A DNA stretch of 64,000 bases from Afipia sp. GAS231 (GTDB lineage Bacteria > Pseudomonadota > Alphaproteobacteria > Rhizobiales > Xanthobacteraceae). Of the stretch, positions 54,648 to 60,971 are shown piece after piece. The first letter of the stretch is position 1. Every line of letters starts with the position of its first letter. Under the pieces are notes generated by a model that was given only the letters and a program-made list of their open reading frames with translations, made no database searches and was not told where the DNA came from. The position numbers and the translations under genes were made by a program. Location of the stretch: the NCBI RefSeq assembly GCF_900103365.1, contig NZ_LT629703.1:5318501-5382500 (forward strand). The letters are read 5' to 3'.

Positions 54648-55067
54648 TTAGCTGTTGCGCAAACCGTCGGCGGCGCGCTTCCACTGCGTGACGTTGTCGG
54701 CGATCATGCGCGTCGACTTCATCGCGGCCTGGCTGAGCTGTGCGTAGCCCGAGATCTCGCGCTGGACGCGCTGGCCTTCGGCATGCAGCAGGTCGCGCAG
54801 GCTTTCGAGTTCCGAAATCAGCTTCTCGATTTCCGCCAGCGAGGTTCCGGCGACGCGCTGGATCAGCGAGTTGACACTGTTGACGGTGGCCTCGGCGGTT
54901 GCATCGAGCGGCACGGTTTCCGCTGCCGTCGCCGGCGGACGGCGCAGATAGGCAATGTCGTTACGGACGAAATCCCGAATGCCGGCCTCGACCTCGGATA
55001 CGGCGGCGAGATTGCTGTCGACTTCCGTGTTTGGCTCAATCTCTTCGGAACGAATGGTAGCGTTCAT
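54648..55067 (-). CDS. Conserved helical protein of unknown function
   Basis: 139 residues without a signal peptide or membrane segment. The middle part (NSVNSLIQRVAGTSLAEIEKLISELESLRDLLHAEGQRVQREI) is strongly helical with coiled-coil character and resembles phasin-like or cytoskeletal helper proteins, but I recognise no family. The C-terminus is QWKRAADGLRNS. Start ATG at 55067. Confidence 0.75.
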   Translation of the reverse strand: MNATIRSEEIEPNTEVDSNLAAVSEVEAGIRDFVRNDIAYLRRPPATAAETVPLDATAEATVNSVNSLIQRVAGTSLAEIEKLISELESLRDLLHAEGQRVQREISGYAQLSQAAMKSTRMIADNVTQWKRAADGLRNS

Positions 55068-55240
55068 CGGCTATTCCTCTGTTTCGCATCTAAGCGAGCG
55101 CGGACGTCCCCCGCACGACGAAGTGGTACGGGGCCATCTGGACTGCCGATTTTGACCGCATCTGGGCCAATATGCGGCAATGCTGGATCATTCCTGGGAG
55201 ATGGCCGGAAAAGGAAGCGATTCAGCAGGAAGAACTGCGC

Positions 55241-56152
55241 CTACCAGCTGCGCTTGAAGCCGGCGCTGAGGCTCTTGTTGATGGCGCCCGTCGAGGTCTC
55301 GCCGACCGAGCCCGAAATGGTGACGCCGTCGAACAGCTTCTGCTCGGCGCCGACCTTGCGCAGCCACTTGTCGTCGTTGCTGGACAGCGTCTGTCCCGCC
55401 ACAAAGCTGGTGCCGGTGTCGGTGACGCTCAGCTTTGCCGACTGGTCGGTTTCGTAGGAGCGGGCCGGGCGGCTGACGATGCCGGGCACCGGCACGATGC
55501 CCTGCTGGATCACATTGTAGTCGTTCTTCAATGTCAGCGAATATTGCTCGCTGAGCGGCACCGATTTGCTCAGGGAGGTGCCGAGCTTGGACTGCTCCTG
55601 GCCGGGATCGACGCGGGCTTCCACCGCGGTCTTGTCCCAGATCGAGGCCACGCCGGGAGCGGTAATGGCGGCCCAGGCGGTGCCGGAGGATTGCTGCAGG
55701 TTGCCGCCATTGGAAAGCTTTTCCGACAGCGCTTCGGACGTCGTCAGCGTGCCCTGGCGCGCGACCGTCATGTCGGCGCCGACGCGCGCGTCCCAGAACG
55801 GCGTGACGGATTGCTTGACCGACACCGCCGCAGCGCCGTTCGGCTTGGCGTTATTCGACCAGGTGGCGTCTGCGTTCGCGCCCTTCGGCGCGGCGCGGCC
55901 CTTCAGGGCCGGCCCGGTCAAGGTCGAGGCGTCGACATTGAGCTGGCTCCAGTCGAGCTTGCTGACGTCGATGTCCTTCAGGATGTCGGTGTCGTTGACA
56001 TCGGGAGCGGCAGCAGCCTCTTCCGCCGCGGGCATTTCCGCATCTTTCTCGGCCGGCGGCGTCTGCGCCGCTGCCGCCAGCACTGAAAACACGCTGAAGC
56101 CGGCCACCAGCGTCAGCAGCCTCGTTCGGCGATATATTGTCGTGGGATTCAT
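55241..56152 (-). CDS. Exported protein, probably outer-membrane beta structure
   Basis: 303 residues. A signal peptide ends near AAA-QT (about residue 30), followed by an acidic Ala-rich stretch. From about residue 90 on, Ser/Thr-rich beta strands alternate (SVKQSVTPFWDARVGADMTV, YSLTLKNDYNVI) up to a C-terminal KRSW, which ends on an aromatic residue as outer-membrane strands do. No named domain is recognised. The ATG at 56152 is the only start that gives a signal peptide. Confidence 0.75.
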   Translation of the reverse strand: MNPTTIYRRTRLLTLVAGFSVFSVLAAAAQTPPAEKDAEMPAAEEAAAAPDVNDTDILKDIDVSKLDWSQLNVDASTLTGPALKGRAAPKGANADATWSNNAKPNGAAAVSVKQSVTPFWDARVGADMTVARQGTLTTSEALSEKLSNGGNLQQSSGTAWAAITAPGVASIWDKTAVEARVDPGQEQSKLGTSLSKSVPLSEQYSLTLKNDYNVIQQGIVPVPGIVSRPARSYETDQSAKLSVTDTGTSFVAGQTLSSNDDKWLRKVGAEQKLFDGVTISGSVGETSTGAINKSLSAGFKRSW

Positions 56153-56240
56153 TGCCCGCCTGCATTCCAAGTCTCGCCAAGAATGCGTTCGCTCTGTTGC
56201 GAAATTATGGCGAGGCCGCGTGACGGGCGAATAGCCAGGC

Positions 56241-56283
56241 CATCCACGTCTGTCTTGGGGCTGGAAAAGACGAGACGTGGATG
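56241..56283. repeat. Inverted repeat related to family B
   Basis: CATCCACGTCT / AGACGTGGATG, an 11-bp perfect stem with a 21-nt loop, the same CACGTCTT/AAGACGTGG core as in family B. It is in the 208-bp gap 56153-56360, which holds no gene. Confidence 0.7.
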
Positions 56284-56360
56284 TCCGGCGTCGCCGACAG
56301 GTCCACGCCGCGTGCACAAGGCAGGCAGCGGTGACCCGGGCAAGTCGAAGGCGAGATTCC

Positions 56361-56795
56361 CTAGACCGCCATGCGCGGCAGGTGGATCGGGTAGCCGATG
56401 GTCTGCTCGACGAGATCAAACGTGTCGACCAGAACGCGGAAATTGGTCAGCTTGCCGGCCCTGAACTGCGCGAAATGCGCGATCCGCAGGCTGATCGGCT
56501 TGTTGGAATCCAGCGCTGTCAGCGAATAGCGCATCATCGAGGAGGCGGAATCCACCCCCAGCATGATCGATTCGCGGTCGAAGCGATGGACGCGGACGTT
56601 CTCGGCGATCTGCCTGATCACCTCGATCACGGCCGCTTTGCCGCGACGTGATCCGAAGAATGGAAACATGTCGATCGGCCCATAGATCGCCCAGTCGACG
56701 TCGTCGTCGAGCAGGGCTTCGAGGTCGGCGGGCTGGCGTTCATTGATCGCGCGATGCAACGCGCGCGAAAAACGCCAGAGACTGTGCTCTGTCAT
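56361..56795 (-). CDS. NTF2-like (SnoaL-type) protein, copy 1
   Basis: 144 residues. Cone-shaped NTF2 fold: ALHRAINERQPADLEALLDDDVDWAIYGP, FPFFGSRRGKAAVIEVIRQ, and a C-terminal ISLRIAHFAQFRAGKLTNFRVLVDTFDLVEQ. Many such proteins are ketosteroid-isomerase-like enzymes or binding proteins; no catalytic set can be assigned. The ATG at 56795 is chosen over 56840. A paralogue lies at 57500. A palindrome 86 bp upstream may be a regulator site. Confidence 0.85.
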   Translation of the reverse strand: MTEHSLWRFSRALHRAINERQPADLEALLDDDVDWAIYGPIDMFPFFGSRRGKAAVIEVIRQIAENVRVHRFDRESIMLGVDSASSMMRYSLTALDSNKPISLRIAHFAQFRAGKLTNFRVLVDTFDLVEQTIGYPIHLPRMAV

Positions 56796-56880
56796 TTGGG
56801 TGGTCCCTGAACTGGATTTCAAAAACAGCGACGCGCCCAAATGAGCGTCTTCATCGACGCCGGGCGGGTTGGCCTAATTC

Positions 56881-56894
56881 GTTAGTGTACTAAC
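56881..56894. promoter_or_regulatory. Inverted repeat upstream of NTF2-like gene, possible operator
   Basis: GTTAGT-GT-ACTAAC, a 6-bp perfect inverted repeat, in an AT-rich stretch 86-99 bp upstream of the start. It is typical in size of a TetR- or MarR-type operator half-site pair, but no regulator gene is adjacent. Confidence 0.4.
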
Positions 56895-56993
56895 AATAGG
56901 TGTTCTTTGTTAAAGTACAATTGACGTTTCTGCATTGCACAAATGCGGCGATTTCAGTCATTTACGCGTGATTTAGCGGCGTTAAGCGCTTGT

Positions 56994-57260
56994 TTAACGG
57001 TCCCGGCGGGCCACCGGCTCACGCTCGATGGCGATTTCGGCATCGCGGATGGCGATCACGCCGAACAGCAAAGCGCCCCCGATTCCGCCGATGGCGGCGC
57101 CGAGCGGCATGAAGGTGAAGAACACCAGCATCCCGCTATAGCCTTCAAAACTCGTGGTTTTAAAGATTTCAACCCAGGCGAGACCCGCCCCGATACCGAG
57201 CGCCGCGCCCCCCAGGGCGCCCAGCGCCAAACCCAACAGAGCCAGCAACGCGATCTTCAT
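56994..57260 (-). CDS. Small membrane protein of unknown function
   Basis: 88 residues with two hydrophobic regions rich in Gly and Ala (IALLALLGLALGALGGAALGIGAGLAWV, and LVFFTFMPLGAAIGGIGGALLFGVIAI), resembling glycine-zipper membrane helices, and a charged C-terminus (EREPVARRDR). The ATG at 57260 starts at the first hydrophobic stretch and is preferred over 57320. The function is unknown. Confidence 0.7.
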   Translation of the reverse strand: MKIALLALLGLALGALGGAALGIGAGLAWVEIFKTTSFEGYSGMLVFFTFMPLGAAIGGIGGALLFGVIAIRDAEIAIEREPVARRDR

Positions 57261-57370
57261 ATGTTCTTCTTGTCCGGAAACAGCCTTGTGGTGTGTCACG
57301 GAGGGGGCGGAGAGGTTCAATGCGGAGGGGAGAATATGTGAGGTGCTCTGTCGCGCGCCGAACCGTCATC

Positions 57371-57492
57371 GTCATTCCGGGGCTCGCGAAGCGAGAACCT
57401 CAGATGCGCAATTGCGCATCGGGGAATCTCGAACTTCCCCGATGCGCAATCGCGCATCTGAGGTCTGGTCCTTCGGACCATCCCGGAACGAC
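57371..57492. repeat. Palindromic intergenic repeat, family A (copy 3)
   Basis: GTCATTCCGGGGCTCGCG ... GATGGTCCGAAGGACC, ending CCGGAACGAC. It has a long inner palindrome with GATGCGCAATTGCGCATC and its second half GATGCGCAATCGCGCATC. It lies between the two NTF2-region genes. Confidence 0.85.
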
Positions 57493-57499
57493 GGCGGAG

Positions 57500-57946
57500 C
57501 TAAATCTCTTCCGGCTTCCCGGTCAGCACCGCGCTGACGTCGCGCTCCAGCACCTGCTCGACGAGATCAAACGTGTCGATGACCTCGCGGATCTCGGCGA
57601 TCAGTCCGTCGCGCAGCGTGAAGAACGTGGCGATGTCGAACTGCACCACCCGCCGGTTGCTGCGCTTGCGGAAGAACACGCGAAGATGCGCGGCGACCTT
57701 GTCGCCCTCGGCGACGATGATCGGCACCTCACAGCGCATGTCGGTATAGCGGCGGTGCACGGCGGTCCACATCTCGCGCATCGCGGCCTTGCCCTGGCGA
57801 TGGCCCATATGCGGCAGCAGGTCGACCGGCGCGTTGGCGGTGAACGCGATGTCGTCGGTGCAGCGTGCCAGCGCGCCTTCGATATCGCCGGAATAGAATA
57901 TATGGAGGTGGTTCAGCACGCGCTGACGGTTGAGCTCCGCGGTCAT
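57500..57946 (-). CDS. NTF2-like (SnoaL-type) protein, copy 2
   Basis: 148 residues, same fold as the protein at 56361: IFYSGDIEGALARCTDDIAFTANAPVDLLPHMGHRQGKAAMREMW and VVQFDIATFFTLRDGLIAEIREVIDTFDLVEQVL correspond segment by segment, with DTFDLVEQ identical. The two genes flank a small membrane protein and were probably one duplicated block. The ATG at 57946 is chosen over 58030. No catalytic residues can be assigned. Confidence 0.85.
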   Translation of the reverse strand: MTAELNRQRVLNHLHIFYSGDIEGALARCTDDIAFTANAPVDLLPHMGHRQGKAAMREMWTAVHRRYTDMRCEVPIIVAEGDKVAAHLRVFFRKRSNRRVVQFDIATFFTLRDGLIAEIREVIDTFDLVEQVLERDVSAVLTGKPEEI

Positions 57947-58128
57947 CCGCTTTTTTTCTCCGCCGGTAGTGGGCCCGGCTCTTGCGGCCGGTTTCAGGGC
58001 CCGCGCAATAGCACGGCGATTATTCCGCAAAGGTAATCATCGCACCGTCACTGCTGGCTCAAGAACGGTTAACGGCGGTTAGGAGTACTTTTTTGATAAC
58101 GTCTTGGCCGGCTCGGCCGGTTGCTTTC

Positions 58129-58218
58129 GTCATTGCCGGGCTTGACCCGGCAATCCATCGCCTTCGACTGAATCATTGCGAAGCGGATGGATATGCGGGT
58201 CAAGCCCGCGTATCACGA
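58129..58218. repeat. Palindromic repeat, family B-like, diverged (copy 3)
   Basis: GTCATTGCCGGGCTTGACCCGGCAATCCAT then a looser complement ending near GTCAAGCCCGCGTATCACGA. ATTGCCGGG / CCCGGCAAT gives a 9-bp stem. It lies in the 385-bp gap 57947-58331, which also holds the tandem repeat and promoter below. Confidence 0.6.
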
Positions 58219-58230
58219 GTTGAGCGTTGC

Positions 58231-58260
58231 GGGCAATCACGGGCAATCACGGGCAATCAC
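58231..58260. repeat. Tandem repeat, three perfect 10-bp units
   Basis: GGGCAATCAC three times without a mismatch, followed by the related AGGCAACTGC. It lies 12 bp before the EcfG -35 box of the next gene. It could change by slipped-strand events, or serve as a binding array. Confidence 0.85.
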
Positions 58261-58272
58261 AGGCAACTGCAG

Positions 58273-58297
58273 GGAACTTCATTCCGCAACTGCCGTT
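58273..58297 (+). promoter_or_regulatory. EcfG promoter for the glycine-zipper protein
   Basis: GGAAC, 16 bases, CGTT: full consensus. The leader would be about 28 bases to the ATG at 58332. Confidence 0.8.
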
Positions 58298-58331
58298 ATC
58301 GATGCGACATCCATCCCGGAGACATCGCATC

Positions 58332-58577
58332 ATGAAAACCCCCGCCGCCATTTTCGCCATCGCCGCACTCGCGATCGTTGCCGCTTCGCCGGCGGATGCC
58401 AAGGGCTGCCTGAAGGGCGCCGTGGTCGGCGGCGTCGCCGGTCACTATGCCGGACACCACGGCGTGCTCGGCGCCGTCGCCGGCTGCGCCTATGGGCGCC
58501 ATCGCGCCAACGAGCAAGGCCGCCAGCAGGACCAGCATCGCCAGACCCAGGCGCCGGCGGGGCAGGAGAAGCTGTAA
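58332..58577 (+). CDS. Small exported glycine-zipper protein
   Basis: 81 residues with a signal peptide (cleavage ADA-KG, about residue 23). The mature part has a glycine-zipper-like stretch (LKGAVVGGVAGHYAGHHGVLGAVAGCAYG) with two Cys, and a charged Gln-rich tail. Similar short exported proteins are frequent stress-induced genes in Rhizobiales. The function is unknown. The EcfG promoter directly upstream supports induction under stress. Confidence 0.8.
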   Translation: MKTPAAIFAIAALAIVAASPADAKGCLKGAVVGGVAGHYAGHHGVLGAVAGCAYGRHRANEQGRQQDQHRQTQAPAGQEKL

Positions 58578-58591
58578 GAGCCTCTGTCCGC

Positions 58592-58706
58592 GTCATTGCG
58601 AGCGAAGCGACTTGTCCGCTGAAGCTCAAAGAGGGAGCGCGGAAGCAATCCATCTTGCCGCAGCAAGAAAGATGGATTGCGTCGTCGCTTCGCTCCTCGC
58701 AATGAC
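58592..58706. repeat. Palindromic intergenic repeat, family D (copy 3)
   Basis: GTCATTGCGAGCGAAGCG ... CGCTCCTCGCAATGAC with inner AATCCATCTTG / AAGATGGATT. It lies between two EcfG-promoted genes. Confidence 0.9.
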
Positions 58707-58723
58707 GGCCGATGGCTCCCGGC

Positions 58724-58749
58724 GGAACCAGCCGCCCGCCATCCGCGTT
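58724..58749 (+). promoter_or_regulatory. EcfG promoter for the small hydrophilic protein at 58779
   Basis: GGAAC, 17 bases, CGTT: full consensus in the 17-bp spacing form, about 30 bp before the ATG. Confidence 0.75.
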
Positions 58750-58778
58750 GTCCTTCTCCGTGAACAACGGAGAACCGC

Positions 58779-58970
58779 ATGACGAAACCGGCGACATCAG
58801 CCCTCACGCCCGTTCCCCATGACAACCAGAGCCACAAGGGCCCGGGCAGCGCGCCCGACGTTCCCCTCGACACCACCAAGGGCCATCGCGACGACGAGAA
58901 GCACAACATTCGCGAGCAGGCCGCGCACGGCAATCTCGTGCAGAACACCAGCCACCGCCGCTCCGGGTGA
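58779..58970 (+). CDS. Small hydrophilic stress-type protein
   Basis: 63 residues, rich in Asn, His, Thr, Pro and charged residues (HDNQSHKGPGSAPDVPLDTTKGHRDDEKHNIREQAAHGNLVQNTSHRRSG), with no hydrophobic core, so it is probably disordered. The ATG has AACGGAGAA upstream and an EcfG promoter before that. It is similar in style to the 51-residue protein at 41572 and to short KGG/Con-10-like stress peptides, but no family is assigned. Confidence 0.7.
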   Translation: MTKPATSALTPVPHDNQSHKGPGSAPDVPLDTTKGHRDDEKHNIREQAAHGNLVQNTSHRRSG

Positions 58971-59028
58971 GGGCGGCAGCGTCCGACAGAAAACGCTTTT
59001 CCGATTCACATTTCAAACAGCCCGTTCC

Positions 59029-59105
59029 GTCATTGCGAGCGAAGCGAAGCAATCCATTCTTTCTTTTCGCGGCAAGATGGATTGCTTCGCTGCGCTCGCA
59101 ATGAC
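59029..59105. repeat. Palindromic repeat, family D (copy 4), end of element G copy 2
   Basis: GTCATTGCGAGCGAAGCG ... GCTCGCAATGAC with AATCCATT / ATGGATTG arms. The same family sits at the matching end of element G copy 1. Confidence 0.85.
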
Positions 59106-59186
59106 GATGAAGCAAATGCGCCAATATCCTCGCGGCGCGATGCGCCCGAGCTATGGCTGAAAATCTCGTCCCTCGAAAATGGAGGG

Positions 59187-59299
59187 GCGCAGGGAAAGCC
59201 GGGTACACGCTGTACCCGCGGTCTCATGTGCGATGTGCATCAAAAAATGCTGCACATGAGCATACAGGTTCAGCGGAGGCACTCCGACTTTCCCTGCGC
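59187..59299 (-). ncRNA. Structured core of element G, copy 2 (candidate RNA)
   Basis: Same fold as 42673-42784: outer helix GCGCAGGGAAAG / CTTTCCCTGCGC, CTCATGTGC / GCACATGAG (59223-59231 with 59252-59260), and CGGGTACA / TGTACCCG (59200-59207 with 59211-59218). Relative to copy 1 the sequence changes fall on both sides of the stems and keep pairing. The loops differ more (CAAAAAATGC here). Confidence 0.55.
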
Positions 59300-59779
59300 A
59301 ATGGTTTGACGGCTTATGCCGCGCTCGCCCCGGCGACGAATTCCTTTTTGTCACCGTCGCTGACGGATTAAGGCCGATCGAAACCCGGTCGGGTTCGACA
59401 ACCTCCGGCAGCTTGACATCAGCAACGGATGCCGGGCCCACACGGTTTTGCCGTACGCAGCAACCTGTCTTCGCCGAAAGGCTCCGCCAGGTTATGGCGC
59501 CGTTCGTCTGCATGTGGTCATCGCTCACAGGCAAAGCCCGCCCTGCAATTCCCGTTCACGCCGACGCTGCCGCGTCCACCGCATCCCGCCCCGCGTTTCT
59601 GACGATCCGGATACGCCCCTCGTGTGGGACAGGATGGCGGATTTCTACGCTTGATTTGGGGGAATCGCGAAGCGGAATATTTTCGCGCGGAGGACTCGAC
59701 CGAGACCAAGCGTGATTTGCCCGTCGGGCAACACAAGGGGTTGGGGGTGATGGGCTAAGTTTGCGGTGATTCGGCCTCG

Positions 59780-59858
59780 TCATTCCGGGGCGATGCGCAG
59801 CATCGAACCCGGAATCTCGAACTTCCGGGTCTGGTCCTGCGGACCATCCCGGAATGAC
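59780..59858. repeat. Palindromic intergenic repeat, family A (copy 4)
   Basis: GTCATTCCGGGGCGATGCGC ... CCATCCCGGAATGAC with inner GATGCGCAGCATC and GGTCCTGCGGACC. It ends 10 bp before the stop of the zinc-ribbon gene. Confidence 0.9.
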
Positions 59859-59868
59859 AACAGAAACA

Positions 59869-60144
59869 TCAATCTCGCTCGGTCAGATACTCGACCGCCG
59901 CTTCGTGTGTAGGAAAACGACCAAGTTCGCGATAGTTGGGATCGTGTTCCGCTGAGTTGGGCGAGCGGATTGCGATAAATTCGTTGCCATCCTGTTCAAC
60001 GATGTCCGTCAGATTATGACTGTCAAAGGGCGTCATGTCCCGTGCGCCGCAACTCGGACAAGTATCGTCGCACATGCAGGACCATTCGTCTGTCCAGCGC
60101 CGCCTGCAGCGTGCGCATCGATAGAAGTTCAGAAACCAGGCCAT
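59869..60144 (-). CDS. Small zinc-ribbon protein next to the DpnI-type gene
   Basis: 91 residues. The N-terminal third has six Cys (10, 13, 23, 25, 29, 32) in CARC, SCMC and CPSC pairs, a zinc-ribbon-like knuckle set. The rest is acidic and may be a small beta-alpha domain (FIAIRSPN, ELGRFPTHEAAVEYLTERD). GGGAGG lies eight bases before the ATG at 60144. It starts 11 bp after the endonuclease gene stop and is likely co-transcribed with it. Function unknown. Confidence 0.75.
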   Translation of the reverse strand: MAWFLNFYRCARCRRRWTDEWSCMCDDTCPSCGARDMTPFDSHNLTDIVEQDGNEFIAIRSPNSAEHDPNYRELGRFPTHEAAVEYLTERD

Positions 60145-60155
60145 GCCCGACCTCC

Positions 60156-60923
60156 CTAGTGGCGTAGACGATAATTGCCGCGCGAAATGAAATCGATAAA
60201 TCCCCGGTCGCGCAAATATTGAAGCTGCTGGCGTATCTTCGGTTTGACGTTCTGGTTGCCCGGGTAGAGCTCACCGAGGTGACGTTCGAAGGCATAGACC
60301 TCGTCGAGCGTGAAGTCGCGCTTCCCGAGCGACTCCACGCATTTCATGACGTCGAGCAACCAGCCCCGCGTCTCCGGAGACTCGTCTCTCAGGAAGAGCG
60401 TCTTCTGCCATTCCGCCAGCACGGCGTCCTTGGCGCGAACCACACTGTTCTGAACGATATGAATTTTGCCCGATTCCGGGACCCGGCTGAGGAGGATATT
60501 GGACCCAATCCAGCCGGCGCGACGCGCGGTAGCAGCCAGCGGCTTTCGCTCCTCGATGATCCCCCGGACGAAAAAATGCTTCGGCACGATGAGCAGGTTG
60601 ACGACCGCAAGCGATTTGAGATCGTAGTTCATCAGGAGAAGGTTTGGATTATTGCTGGCGGCCAGACGTTCGCACTTGGTCTTGAAGGCACCATCGACGA
60701 CGCGCGTTCCGAATTTGCCCTTCTGGCTTTTGAGTTCGAATTCCTCGTTGCAGGATGTACAGAAGAAATCGGCTAGCGGGCTGTTGTTGGGAAACGCAGA
60801 AATCTTCGCGTTGCCGCAGTGCGGGCAGTAGGCCCAGGCGCCGACCCATGCCTCGGTCCATGCCTTGGCCTTCTGCGAACCGCTGGTGTAGGCGGATTGG
60901 GATTCCTCAAAGGCAAGTTTCAT
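60156..60923 (-). CDS. DpnI-family methyl-directed type II restriction endonuclease
   Basis: 255 residues, collinear with DpnI of Streptococcus pneumoniae (254). The PD-(D/E)xK centre is Asp52 (PLADFFC), Glu63 and Lys65 (EEFELKSQKG). A zinc site of four Cys frames it (YCPHCG, CTSC). The segment from IEERKPLAATARRAGW to SNILLSRVP is the diagnostic DpnI block, and the C-terminal part (FTLDEVYAFERHL, IRQQLQYLRDRGFIDF) is the winged-helix, methyl-sensing domain. It should cut G-m6A-T-C in methylated DNA. No methylase or dpnII system is adjacent. Start at ATG 60923, as in DpnI by alignment. Confidence 0.92.
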   Translation of the reverse strand: MKLAFEESQSAYTSGSQKAKAWTEAWVGAWAYCPHCGNAKISAFPNNSPLADFFCTSCNEEFELKSQKGKFGTRVVDGAFKTKCERLAASNNPNLLLMNYDLKSLAVVNLLIVPKHFFVRGIIEERKPLAATARRAGWIGSNILLSRVPESGKIHIVQNSVVRAKDAVLAEWQKTLFLRDESPETRGWLLDVMKCVESLGKRDFTLDEVYAFERHLGELYPGNQNVKPKIRQQLQYLRDRGFIDFISRGNYRLRH

Positions 60924-60971
60924 AGCGCCCAGCGTAACCAAACTCGCCAAAATTGCCAGTTCTGCGCTTCG

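Larger units (their letters stand above)
59029..59738 (-). repeat. Long non-coding repeated element, family G (copy 2, inverted)
   Basis: Reverse-strand counterpart of 42350-43015. Read on the minus strand it contains the same parts in order: GCCCGACGGGCAAATCAC (near 59725), GGGATGCGGTGGACGCGG (59572-59589), GCGTACGGC (near 59455), ATAAGCCGT plus CCATTGCGCAGGG, the structured core (59187-59299), and a family D palindrome at the far end. It carries no credible gene. It fills most of the 898-bp gap 58971-59868. Confidence 0.8.

Noticed and set aside
59151..59534. 127-codon minus-strand frame across element G copy 2
   Set aside because: Runs through the structured repeat. Sequence differences between the copies follow stem pairing, not codons.
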